NCBI GenBank assembly: GCA_030407315.1
Contig: JALQPE010000012.1
Location: forward strand, 293,416 to 357,415
Source of the DNA: Asparagopsis taxiformis
Lineage: Eukaryota > Rhodophyta > Florideophyceae > Bonnemaisoniales > Bonnemaisoniaceae
Length of the DNA stretch: 64,000 nt
Direction: 5' to 3'
Below the pieces are notes generated by a model. It was not told where the DNA came from and did not search any database. It saw only the letters and a list, made by a program, of their open reading frames with translations. Numbering within the stretch: the stretch's first letter is position 1; every line of letters starts with the position of its first letter. The position numbers were made by a program, and so were the translations under genes. Shown here in pieces: positions 22,020 through 31,443 of the stretch.

Positions 22020-22345
22020 ACTACTCTATTCTTCTCCAGGCTTCCACCATAGCCTCCTCCACCACCTCCGTTAATGGATCGAATATCCGAACCGCACCTC
22101 AACATGCTTTCCTTCTCATCCATGGGTACTGACATCTCCGAGATGTGAGTCACATGTTCTCCAGGCTTGCACCGTAGCCGCCTCCTCCGCCTCCGTTAAT
22201 GGCAACAATATCCGAACCGGACCTGAACATGTTTTTCTTCTCATCCATGGGTACTGACATCTCACATGTTCAACATGTGAGATGTCAGTACCGGAGAAGT
22301 TCTCCAGGCTTCCTCCGTAGCCACCTCCTCCACCTCCGTCTGTGG
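22020..22345. repeat. Three imperfect repeats of about 125-140 bp
   Basis: TTCTCCAGGC followed by a CCTCC-rich stretch recurs at about 22033, 22158 and 22299, each followed by CTTCTCATCCATGGGTACTG or a variant. On the minus strand each gives a glycine run (GGGGGGYGGSLE), but the frames are short and interrupted, so no gene is called. Nothing else is seen from 21736 to 22885. Confidence 0.7.
22250..22292. repeat. 43-bp perfect palindrome
   Basis: GGTACTGACATCTCACATGT and its exact reverse complement meet around a central C at 22271. The neighbouring repeat unit (near 22125) has the first half but not the mirrored half, so the mirror copy is new in this unit. Confidence 0.92.
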
Positions 22346-22885
22346 GAATCAACACGACATCACCACTGCGTCTTACCTCACATCCACATCTCTCGGGGAT
22401 GAAAACAGACGGACGACATAGGGTTTGTTCCGCTCCGTAGACGTTTAGAATCTTGTTAGAAAAAAGTAAACGAAAGAGAACTTCTCTTTCATTGAATGAC
22501 ATCTCGTCCCTGTCGCAATATGTTCCATTATCATTTTCTCGGGTTGCACACCCATCATGGGTGATCAAGGCCTGGATCGAACCCTCCGAGGGTCTTCGAT
22601 GGATAGGACAGATAGTGGAAGGCTTTTAAGCCTGTGACCAAGCGGCTATTGATTGGTTGGAGGAAGGAAATTACAGAGGAAATATAGCTGAGTACGGTGC
22701 TCGCGATAGCTGTTAGGTTAAAGTCAAATATGTTTTTCGATTATTTTTCGTACGGAAATGCCTTGGAAAAGACGATGCTTTGTCGTTCTCTTGGAGGGAG
22801 TCCGTTGCATTGCACTCAATTCGAGAGCATCGTCATGAAGGAGAGGATTCTTTCTGCTTGTTAGAATCGGTTTAGAGCAGATAGC

Positions 22886-23054
22886 TAATGCATTACTGGC
22901 CAGCCCAGAAATTGTAGAATTTCGGGCAGCAAAAATATTGTAAAAAACCTTGATTTCAGCGGGTCGATTGTGCCGTACGGCACACCGCCATCTCAAAAAC
23001 ATGTTCACATGTGCATGTTTTTGAGAATAGCCCAAATTTTAATTCAAATCAGGG
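22886..23054 (+). repeat. Third copy of the inner inverted repeat
   Basis: Same orientation as 21550-21735, including the GTGCCGTACGGCAC palindrome, the AAAAACATG hairpin and the TTAATTCAAATCAGG end. No partner copy in the opposite orientation is seen to its right, so it may be a remnant or a solo end. Confidence 0.88.
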
Positions 23055-23245
23055 TGTCTTAATTTGGCCACAACGGCCCCAGGAACCGGCCGCCGCACCG
23101 AGTGGGGTTGTCACTGGCTTCTGTAAGCACTAACTGTAAGGCTAAATGGCGCCTAACGATGGGTCGATTTCAGGCTCAACACGTCAGGGACAGGTCTTCG
23201 TCCTTGTTCCATCATGGTCCCGCCTCACTCTCTCACGACCAACCT

Positions 23246-23345
23246 GAAATGGACGTCCGGTGGATGTCCAGCTCGATTGCATTGCTGGCCAGCCCAGAAA
23301 TTTTAAAATTTCCGAAAAATCAATTTGGTGGCCCAGCATCTCCTG
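23246..23345 (+). repeat. Partial fourth copy of the inner repeat
   Basis: GAAATGGACGTCCGGTGGAT followed by GTCCAGCTCGATTGCATTGC matches the inner side of the other copies; the match fades after AATTTTAAAATTT. Confidence 0.75.
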
Positions 23346-23639
23346 TGCCGAAAATTCCCGCAGTCACTTCTGATATACTATATCGTAGTAGTGGTAGTCT
23401 AGACGTGTTTCGCACTTGTACGCATCAGGGAAGGCGTCATGGAAGGTTGAGACTACGCTACTTGTGTACCGCGTCGTCTGAAATAGCAAGTAGTGTTTGT
23501 TGTATAGTTGTGGAGTATGCGTCTAGTGGTTTGTAAAGCTTGCAGAACGGGATAGGGATGTGGGTGGCCCTATTTTATGAATACATGAGTACCAATATTC
23601 AGGGTTGACAAAGCGGAAAGGCATAGGCTCATACATGTT

Positions 23640-24620
23640 TGAGATTGCATAGTGGAGAAAATATTTTCATCGAAATTTACATGGAGCTGATGGAGGTTTT
23701 AAGGATGAGGTATGAGAGGAAGAAAATTCTTCTGTGGTATGAGGATGTGTTCTGTGGGGGGATGGAATCTTGGGATGGTACAGGGGGAGGTGGAAATGTA
23801 CGGAGTGCGGGTTTAGAATGGAGTGTGATTCGGAGAGGAGTGCCGACAAGCATATTATGGGGATTGGGGAGACGCTGCGGGGTGTTGGGGTAGTGAGGGC
23901 GGAGGAGGTGTTTAGGTGGGACCGTAGGAGGGTGCGGTTGAAGGCGCCGAGAGGAGGGGGTTCTAGGAAAGTGAGGAGAAAGAGGGGGAGGGGGGTGGCG
24001 TCTGTTCTGGCTGTGGTGAGTGGGGATGTGATGGAGAAGAAGGGGGTTATTGTATTTGGGGAGGGAGGGGAGTGGGAGGATGGGTGCGAAGTGGGGGTTG
24101 ATATGTGGTTCAGAGCGGGGAGGTTTCTGGGGAGACGGCGGGGGAGCGGGAACGTGGGCCGGTGGTGGTGGTGTATACGGCATCGAAGATACGGATGGCG
24201 TGAGGGCATGGAGCAGCTGAGGGAGGGAGGGGTGGAGCAGGTCGGGTACGGGATGGGGAGTGAGAGGTTTTGGAAAGGTAAGCTGCAGGGAAGTTTGTGT
24301 AGAGGGCGAAGGAGAGGGGTTGAGGGTAGAGGAGAGAGGGTATTGAAGAACAATACGTTTCAAAGGTGATGGGGGAGAGCATGGTCGAGGAGATAGGGGG
24401 TGTTTTGCCCTATTCTGAGGTAGTATGAGGACTGGTTATACGAAATCTGTACGGTAGAGCAGAAAAGTAGGTATGGAATGGAGGTGTGCACCGTGGAAGC
24501 GGGGATAGGTAGCTGAAAATGCGTGCTAGAGTGGTATTGGGGGTGTTTGAGGTACAGTACGGGGGAGGTGAGCACCAACTGGAAGGGGGTGTGAGCGAGA
24601 GGATGAAAAAATTAAAGACG
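23640..24620 (+). other. Purine-rich (G-rich plus strand) region, no firm gene
   Basis: The plus strand is strongly enriched in G and A, with many GGGG runs. A 199-codon frame (23770-24369) begins near a Cys-rich stretch (CTECGFRMEC) but is otherwise Arg/Gly/Val-rich, and the opposite strand gives Pro-rich frames of equal length. Both are best explained by composition. Read inward from the right terminus this region is G-poor, like the left subterminal region 10000-11200. Confidence 0.6.
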
Positions 24621-24659
24621 AAATTGGAGTCGACCGACAAGGAGAAATAGAGTGGTCGC

Positions 24660-24963
24660 CGTGATGGATGCGGACATCCATGTCGAGCACGGCGGCAGAA
24701 ATTTCTGGGGTCGAAATTTTTGAATTTCTGAACCGGCGCCTGTCCTAGGTGGACATAGACATGGTGTAAGTCCATCCCGAGGGGGACATCCGTGGTACTA
24801 GAAACAATGAATGTCGCCCTAGTAATACTAGACGTACTAGACCGCATGGACGTCCGGTTCTAGGCGGACATCCAAAAATACTGGAGAACATGGACGTCCG
24901 CCTAGGAATACTAGGTGTACTAGAGGTTGTGGACGTCCGCGTCCATTTCCGAGAACACAGACG
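24660..24963 (-). repeat. Right terminal inverted repeat and subterminal motif cluster
   Basis: GGACGTCC occurs at 24848, 24892 and 24931, mixed with GGACATCC and CTAGTAC/GTACTAG boxes. The last 47 bases mirror 9334-9380. The element ends at ...ACACAGACG (24963). Confidence 0.85.
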
Positions 24964-25389
24964 TTAGCGCATTCCGTAATCCCGAATGATTACTGGACGC
25001 TGTCGTGTTGGTCATGCCGCGAAGATGGCCACTCGACGTTTACGTGTCCGCGTCTGACACCAGATCAGTGGATCTTTTTCGCATACAAGTACTACCTCTT
25101 CTACGTGAAGAGCAACCCACGGCAGGCTGAGTACTTCCGCCAACGAATGGCCAAACGGAACCAGGAACGACCTGGCGAGCGAGGGAACGTGAACTCGCGG
25201 AGGTATGGCACGCTGCCTACGATACTCCGAAACCCCAATCGTGACGGGGGAACTTCCCCCGTCGTGTCGAAGGGCCTTCAAGGCCCTTCGACAAGCGCCG
25301 CGGCGACTTTCGTAATGATCGACGTGATCCTCGCCCGTGGGCGAGCGAACGAAATGGCCAGCGTAATGGCCGCAGCGGAGTCTACGTGA
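24964..25389 (+). pseudogene. gag: Gag C-terminal fragment, element C
   Basis: The frame is open from the transposon junction to TGA at 25389. A retroviral-type zinc knuckle, CWSCREDGHSTFTC (C-x2-C-x4-H-x4-C), lies at 25006-25047. Beyond it the tail is basic. Two back-to-back hairpins (25243-25263 and 25266-25292) lie within the coding sequence. The frame that follows the stop without a break is in -1 relative to gag, but no classical slippery heptamer was found. Confidence 0.8.
25243..25292. repeat. Two adjacent near-perfect palindromes
   Basis: GACGGGGGAA-C-TTCCCCCGTC (25243-25263) and GTCGAAGGGCCTT-C-AAGGCCCTTCGAC (25266-25292): arms of 10 and 13 bp, each around a single central base. Confidence 0.88.
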
Positions 25390-25450
25390 CGACTCCCGCT
25401 GACGAAACACCACTCGAGGTGAAAACGAGTCACGATGACGAACGAGCCTC

Positions 25451-26422
25451 GTGGGCTCACGACGACGACGTGTCGAACGGCCTCGCGCCGGAAAACGACC
25501 AGGCGATGTAGGTCACGAGCCACCCACATCGCCTGAAACCTTACGTGAAAGGGGGACGACCGACGTCGATGATTGGTCCTCCGCAGGCTCACCGACGAAC
25601 GAGAGTTACGAAAAGCTCACGGCCGCGAAGGCCAACTCGAGTCAAACGATACCCAACGTGGGGAGAGACATGAAGTCCGACGGGACGAACGAACCTCACA
25701 TGAAGAGGAAGTCTCGCAGACGAGCGAGACGTGCTACCCGGAAGCACGACGCTTCCGGACGCGAGAAAGCCAAGCACGCGGCTCATACGAAGCGTGTCGA
25801 CGCGAAAGAAGCCATACGGGCTCATGCGGTGAAGCGACGAATCGCTAGCGAAGACGTAGACCGCGCGCCGGTCAGGACCGAACCGTTGGTCCTCGACGGG
25901 CATACGTGCCTACTTGCTTCGAAGGATTATATCTTGTCCAGAACGATAGGACTAGACCTCAACATGATGAGGGCGATTACCATCGCGATGGATACGTGCA
26001 GCGGATACAACTTGATACGAACAAGTTTACTGCCCTACGACTGGGTTGACTGCTGTCTACGTGACGAAGAGCTACCGAAGCTCGGAGACGCCAACGGGCG
26101 ACGTTTGCCTATCGAAGGCGCCATCCTGCTTCGCGTCAGGCTGGGGAACTCGCTGTTCCGCGTAAAATTCTTCGTAGCCAACACGCTGGCTGTTCCCGTC
26201 ATAATGGGCATGTCGTTCATGTCGAAGCATGTCGATGCCATACGCTGTCGAGCGCAGACAATCGAGCTCCATCGAGGAGATATGATACCATTATCGCGGA
26301 AGGTGATACGACGACTCCGTACGAGGAGAGGGAAGAGACGAATACAAACGTGGAACACCCGAAACGCCGCGAGCGTAACGCGGCCGCGAATCGGCCAAGC
26401 CGAACGTTCTCGGTTCGCCTGA
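25451..26422 (+). pseudogene. pol: Protease region of Pol, element C
   Basis: A 323-codon frame. The first half is charged and Arg/Lys-rich. The retropepsin-like core follows: AITIAMDTCSGYNLI near residues 179-193, then the flap-side segment and VPVIMGMSFM, which matches the LGADFID box of element A. The usual catalytic triplet Asp-Thr-Gly reads Asp-Thr-Cys here, probably one base change. The frame ends at 26422 and RT continues in another frame from 26350, so a frameshift separates the two. Confidence 0.75.
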
Positions 26423-28314
26423 CGAAGTACACGCGTGTACCGGCGATTTCGCAACGGACCGTCAACGTGACGACGGATGCGACCGGACTCGTGTTCCTCG
26501 AACCGAAAGCGTCGGTGCAATTCCGGCATGGGCTACGTATAGCCAACGGAGTGGTCGACGTAGGACCGAGAGAGACGTTCTGTATTATCGTGTCGAACTT
26601 CACGAAGAAGGACCGCGAATTGCCGAAAGGCGCGACGATTGCGTACGCGGTACGCTCCCCGTTGGGAATCGTCCCACTCAAGCGTGAGGGCGGCGAAGCC
26701 CTCGCGAAGGTTTTGAACCTACCGCTAGTCGACGCGACGACGCGGACGAGCACGAACGGGTTGGGCGACGAAACGCCAGACCCGTTGGTCAACGAAAAGG
26801 GGAACGACCCCGCCACGGATTGGCAGTCGAAAATCGATTTGTCGCACCTCGACGACGAGGATTTACGAAAACGCATCAACGAGATGCTAGCCACACATTC
26901 GTCAATGTGGACGAGCGGACGCCTCGGCGAAATCAATGCTACGGAGCATCGAATCGAACTCGAACCGGGCATGCGGCCCATACGTTCAATGCCCTATCGA
27001 CAGGGTCCGGCTCTACATAAGATAGCCGAGGAGCAGATCACGAAGATGCTCAACGAAGGGGTTATCGAACCCGCGTCCAGCGAATGGGCGTCACCAATCG
27101 TGTTGGTGCCGAAGAAGGACGGATCCTTACGTTTCTGTGTCGACTACAGGCGTTTGAACGCGAAAACGATCGCTGATTCGTACCCGCTTCCTCGTATGGA
27201 AGACTGCCTTGATTCGTTGGGCGACGCCGCCATCTTCACGACACTCGACTGTAACGCCGGTTACTGGCAAGTGCCCGTCTCCGCCGAGGACCGTGATAAG
27301 ACAACGTTTACGTCTTTCATAGGAACGTATCGCTACGTGCGAATGCCATTCGGGCTACGAAATGCCCCCGCTACGTTTCAGCGGACGTTGGACATAATCC
27401 TCTCCGGAGTACGTTGGCAATCGTGCCTTGTTTACTTAGACGACGTAATCGTCTTTTCGAAAGACCTCGAGTCTCACCTGGGTCACGTTGACCAGGTGCT
27501 TTCCCTGCTACGCGCAGCGGGAGTAACGTTAAAGCTCACGAAGTGCTCGTTCTTTCAACCACGAGTTGACTACCTGGGGCACGTGATTACCCCAGGGAAG
27601 CTGCACGTCGCAGCACGGAACAAGGAAGCCTTTCGTACGGCTACGTTCCCGCGAGACAAGACGCAATGTCGATCGTTTTTGGGAGCGGCCAATGTTTACC
27701 GCCGTTTCGTAAAGGCGTATGCCGAGATCGCTCGGCCACTCAACACGATGTTGAAGAAGAACGCTTCCCCCGATTGGATGAACCCAACTGACGCGCAAAC
27801 GAACACGTTCGAAACGTTAAAGACAATACTGGTGTCGCCACCAGTACTGCACCTTCCGAAGGCGGGACGTCCGTTCATGATCGATACCGACGCGTCGGCG
27901 TATCAGCTGGGAGCTACGTTGCTCCAGCAGCAAAACGAAGATAAGCCCAACGAATGGGTGCCGATTGGGTACTGGTCGAAGACCCTTAACGAAACCGAAT
28001 GCGGTTATTCGGCGACCGAGCGCGAGTGCTACTCCGTCGTTTGGGCGATAACGTCGCTCCGACCCTACGTAGAGGGTCAGCGGTTCACCGTACGTACGGA
28101 CCATGAAGCCTTACGTTGGCTGATGACGTTGACGGACGCGTCCGGACGACTACTACGATGGAGGCTACGCGTTGCCGAATTCGATTTCCAAGTTACGTAC
28201 AGGCCTGGGCGCGTGCACCAGGTACCTGACGCTTTATCACGTGTGATATCTACGTATGACGACGGTCGACCCGTCGACGATGACGTACCATCGTACGGGA
28301 CGCGGTCCTCGTGA
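26350..28314 (+). CDS. pol: Reverse transcriptase-RNase H of Pol, element C
   Basis: A 654-codon open frame. RT blocks are clear: VIEPASSEWASPIVLVPKKD, FCVDYRRLN, TTLDCNAGYWQVP, MPFGLRNAPATFQ and the active site YLDDVIVFS. RNase H follows with FMIDTDASAYQLGA, TERECYSVVWA and RTDHEAL. All key acids are present, so this segment itself looks intact, although protease and integrase on either side are out of frame. Closest in plan to element A's pol. Confidence 0.88.
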   Translation: MEHPKRRERNAAANRPSRTFSVRLTKYTRVPAISQRTVNVTTDATGLVFLEPKASVQFRHGLRIANGVVDVGPRETFCIIVSNFTKKDRELPKGATIAYAVRSPLGIVPLKREGGEALAKVLNLPLVDATTRTSTNGLGDETPDPLVNEKGNDPATDWQSKIDLSHLDDEDLRKRINEMLATHSSMWTSGRLGEINATEHRIELEPGMRPIRSMPYRQGPALHKIAEEQITKMLNEGVIEPASSEWASPIVLVPKKDGSLRFCVDYRRLNAKTIADSYPLPRMEDCLDSLGDAAIFTTLDCNAGYWQVPVSAEDRDKTTFTSFIGTYRYVRMPFGLRNAPATFQRTLDIILSGVRWQSCLVYLDDVIVFSKDLESHLGHVDQVLSLLRAAGVTLKLTKCSFFQPRVDYLGHVITPGKLHVAARNKEAFRTATFPRDKTQCRSFLGAANVYRRFVKAYAEIARPLNTMLKKNASPDWMNPTDAQTNTFETLKTILVSPPVLHLPKAGRPFMIDTDASAYQLGATLLQQQNEDKPNEWVPIGYWSKTLNETECGYSATERECYSVVWAITSLRPYVEGQRFTVRTDHEALRWLMTLTDASGRLLRWRLRVAEFDFQVTYRPGRVHQVPDALSRVISTYDDGRPVDDDVPSYGTRSS

Positions 28315-29585
28315 CGGCTCGCAGTCGGCGACAACCCACACGAAATGGGCAAGGACGATCGACGTCCGCACGTAAAAAGGCAACGAATGCCAGGGGTCAC
28401 GAGGACCCGTCGAACGAGACTCGTGATGAACGAACATCAGCCACGACGGCTGGCCACGATGGCCTCGAGTTCAACCGCGACGCGTCGCTCGATGACGTTC
28501 TTGACGAGGAACCGGATTTCCTCGACGAACAGCGCGCTGCCGAAGACGATTCGGCACGCGTGCCACCAGCTGACGTTCAGCTTCCCATTAAGAGGGACGA
28601 GCTTATCGAAGCTCAACGCGAGGACGGGTTCTGTCAAACGATACTGACACGACAGTCCGACACGCTGGACGCTGCATTCTTCGAAGGCCACGATGGCCTA
28701 CTCCGACGCCGGAACCCTCACGATGAGGAACGTACACAAATCGTTGTGCCGGCTTCGTTACGGCCGCGGCTGCTGGAGTTAACGCACCACCACGTCCTCG
28801 CTGGACATCCCGGACAAACTCGTATGTACTATACCCTACGGAGGACGTACCACTGGCCCGCGATGGCGGCCGACATCCACGCAACGGTACGAAACTGCGT
28901 TGGCAACGCAGTTTCGTACCGTTTCATCCAGTGGATGTGCGAAGAACCGCGTGAAGCTTCGCAAACGGACGAACCCGTTACGTTTATTTCCGGCTACGGA
29001 GCCGTTGCGAGACCTATGTATCGACATACTAGGTCCGCTGACGAAGACCACGCGTGGTAACCGATTATTCTCGTTATAACGGACCGCTTCACGAAGCGGA
29101 CTAGAGTCGTACCTCTACGCAATAACGATTCCGCCAACGTGGCGAGCGCGTTCGTCAACGCGTGGGTCTTCTCGTACGGACCCCCACGAACGCTCATAAG
29201 CGATAACGGAAAGCAGTTCGCTGCTAAGTTCTTCCAGCGCGTCGGCAACGAAATCGGCGTGACGAACGTCTTCACGTCGACGTACCACCCCCAAACGAAC
29301 GGGCAGGTGGAGCGTTACAACAGGACGATCCTGGCAATGCTCCGTAATTACGTGAACGAAAACCAGAACGACTGGGATCGATACGCATCGGCGTTAACGT
29401 TTGCGTACAACACGTATGTGCATTCGAGCACGGGCACGACGCCCTTCGATTTGATTCTCACGAATCCACCGCCACCGTTGGCGTTACACACGTCGGTAAC
29501 GAACCGCGAACTACCCGACGGGGAGGGCGAGCCACTTACGTTCGTGAGCTCGCCACAACGATGGATAACGCGTATCAAACGCTGA
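28311..29585 (+). pseudogene. pol: Integrase, element C (broken by a hairpin insertion)
   Basis: The zinc-binding N-terminus (HHVLAGHPGQTRMYYTLRRT, to AATVRNC-like end) is followed, where the second Cys pair should be, by a 41-bp inverted repeat at 28883-28923 and out-of-frame sequence up to about 29060. The core resumes in the frame from 29139: YGPPRTLISDNGKQF and YHPQTNGQVERYNRTI give the second Asp and the Glu of the DDE triad. The first Asp lies in the disrupted part. Not functional as it stands. Confidence 0.85.
28883..28923. repeat. 41-bp inverted repeat inside integrase
   Basis: Arms AACGGTACGAAACTGCGTT and its exact complement (19 bp each) around GGC. The mirrored half replaces integrase coding sequence seen in elements A and B. 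Confidence 0.92.
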
Positions 29586-30067
29586 AGGCCGCACAGGCAC
29601 GTTATAAACGAGATTTCGACAAACGAGTCCGTGTCTCGAATCGAAACATCCGAGCGGGAGAATATGTATTCATCGACCCGACGGACGGGACTACGAAGGG
29701 AACGAAGCTTGGCAACCACGCGTTGGGACCGTTCCGCGTACTAAGTAACGACGTACGAACATTCTTCATCCAACGCGGAGACGTAGCTGAACGTGTCAAC
29801 TCGGACCGCGTTGCGTACGCGCCTACGCCTGAGAACGCGCCCCCGCCGGAGCCATACGATGCCACCGAGGCAGATCTCGACAAGAACCGCGACGGTCCGG
29901 CGTATGTAGTAGACGACCTACTCAACCATCGAGTTAACGAAGATGGCACCCTAGACTTCCTCGTGAAGTGGGTCGGGTATCGTAACCCTACGCGGGAGCC
30001 CCGCCGGAACGTATCTGAAGAGAGCGTCTCTCGATATTTCGCACGCGTGCGACGAGCAACAACGTGA
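29561..30067 (+). pseudogene. pol: Pol C-terminus, probable chromodomain remnant, element C
   Basis: A 168-codon frame equivalent to the end of element A's Pol: the ARYKRDFDKRV linker, the GPFRVL barrel segment, then YVVDDLLNHRVNEDGTLDFL and VKWVGY, which fit the first strands of a chromodomain (known to steer chromovirus integration to marked histones). The next expected DDTWEP segment is missing or altered. The frame differs from that of the integrase core, so another shift lies near 29560. Confidence 0.75.
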
Positions 30068-31443
30068 AAGGCCACGACGGCCCCCGAAAACGCACACGAG
30101 CGTTGGGTTAAGCGAACGCATACGCGACGTTGCACGATGCAACCACCGAAGGCGAAGAGCCGCACGAACGAGAAGCGAAGGCACAACGAGTGGCCGGGAC
30201 GTCCACCCTTGCGTTGGGGGGCATGATGCGTGCTAGAGCCGTCGCTCTTTTCTTTTTCGACACCATACGTTGGTGGAGGCACGAGCGCCAACGAAAATTG
30301 GACGACGAGTCCACGCGCAAACGATTCACACGATGTGAAGAGCCACGACTGGCTTGACAGTGTTGTCCGTCCCACAGGCAAAGATGACAACATCACGGGC
30401 CACGGACAGACATCACGTCAGATTTTTCGCGCGAAAATTATGATAGGGCCAGCGGGCCATGGACGCACGGTACGAAAAATCGGACCGATTACAGTGCGCT
30501 AATCTGGCCGAGCCGACTAAAAATTGGCTCACGTAGCAGCCTCAAACGCCCGCGGGCATGCGAAACGACTTCGTCAATCGCGTCCCCGTCGGGTTCGCAA
30601 GGCGAATAAACGAAATTATGCAACGGCGTAGAGGGCGAGCATTACGTGTGCCCAGGTGAACCTCGCACCACAAAACGGACGAGCTAACGAAACGCTCCAC
30701 CGACGCCGCCTCGCGAAGCGAACCAGCTCAACGATTGCGCCACCGGCTAACGTGAAGCCGCAGAAACGACCAGCGCGACGGCGCCAACGATGTTATCGGC
30801 TATACGAAAAGCCAAGCCCGCCGGCAACCACGTTGTCAACGGGACCGCAAAGCACCGCGACGAATTACAGCGTACACGCTACGGCGTGGAACGTCAAGCC
30901 GACTCACGCGCGAGCCGGCCTGACGTTCGACGAATTTTTTCGTTCAGCTCATCGGAGCAAATTAAAATTAGCACCGACGTGCTACGCGTCAAAGAGCTCG
31001 AACGCTCAACGATATTCGGCACCCGACGGGGTTATTCGCACGAGAAGCGACGGCGGAAACGGTTTCCGAGTTAGATACAAAATGACACGCACGCCAACGG
31101 GCTCAACTATCTAGGTTAACGTATCACTCGCAGTGAAAAGCCGCCGCTACGTGCCGCCGCTTCGCCGAATAGTTACGAAATGTACGAACCTGCCAACGGG
31201 CACGCGCCGCTGCGAATGCGGAGGACAAGCTACATAAGCCATACGACACCCAACGGGGTAGACGCCACAACAAAAAAATGTGGGGAGGGGCTTAACGTTT
31301 ACCCCTCCCCCGCTGCAGACGACCTGCCAATACGTATTACGAAGCTCAACGGAGCCATGCGGTTACGCAGAAAACAAGACGAAGTTTACGAAGCAGCTCG
31401 ATGCTAAAAGCCTACGAGGCCTACGAACTAACCTAGGAACGAC
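30068..31443. other. Gap between pol and the antisense gene, element C
   Basis: No gene recognised. Short frames on the plus strand have no domain. A stable hairpin at 31283-31311 (GGGGAGGGG with CCCCTCCCC, 11-nt loop) lies where the two convergent transcripts would end. The same place in element A (47760-49304) is also without a gene. Confidence 0.6.
31283..31311. terminator. GC hairpin in the convergent gap of element C
   Basis: A 9-bp perfect GC stem with an 11-nt loop between the 3' ends of convergent genes. A role in transcript ending is only suggested by position. Confidence 0.3.

Larger units (their letters stand above)
9334..24963. mobile_element. 15.6-kb CMC/Plavaka-like DNA transposon
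   Basis: Both ends start CGTCTGTGTTYTCGG inward and stay nearly identical for about 34 bp, through GGACGCGGACGTCCA. The subterminal regions carry repeated GGACGTCC/GGATGTCC motifs, CTAGTAC boxes and tandem repeats, as is usual for CACTA-type elements whose transposase binds many subterminal sites. Inside are a 1012-aa transposase on the plus strand, a convergent coiled-coil protein on the minus strand and, nested, a unit with a methyltransferase-SET gene. No target duplication is visible: the left flank is the antisense gene of a family-A Gypsy, the right flank is gag of element C. Confidence 0.75.

Noticed and set aside
22116..22568. 150-codon Gly-rich minus-strand protein
   Set aside because: The glycine runs come from a three-unit DNA repeat, and the rest has no domain and no support.
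22560..22650. Possible tRNA on the minus strand (GGGTTCGATCC and an A-box-like TAGCCGCTTGG)
   Set aside because: The T stem and acceptor stem do not pair; at most a tRNA-derived remnant.
23667..24363. Two 228-codon Pro-rich minus-strand frames
   Set aside because: Overlapping low-complexity frames caused by the G-rich plus strand.
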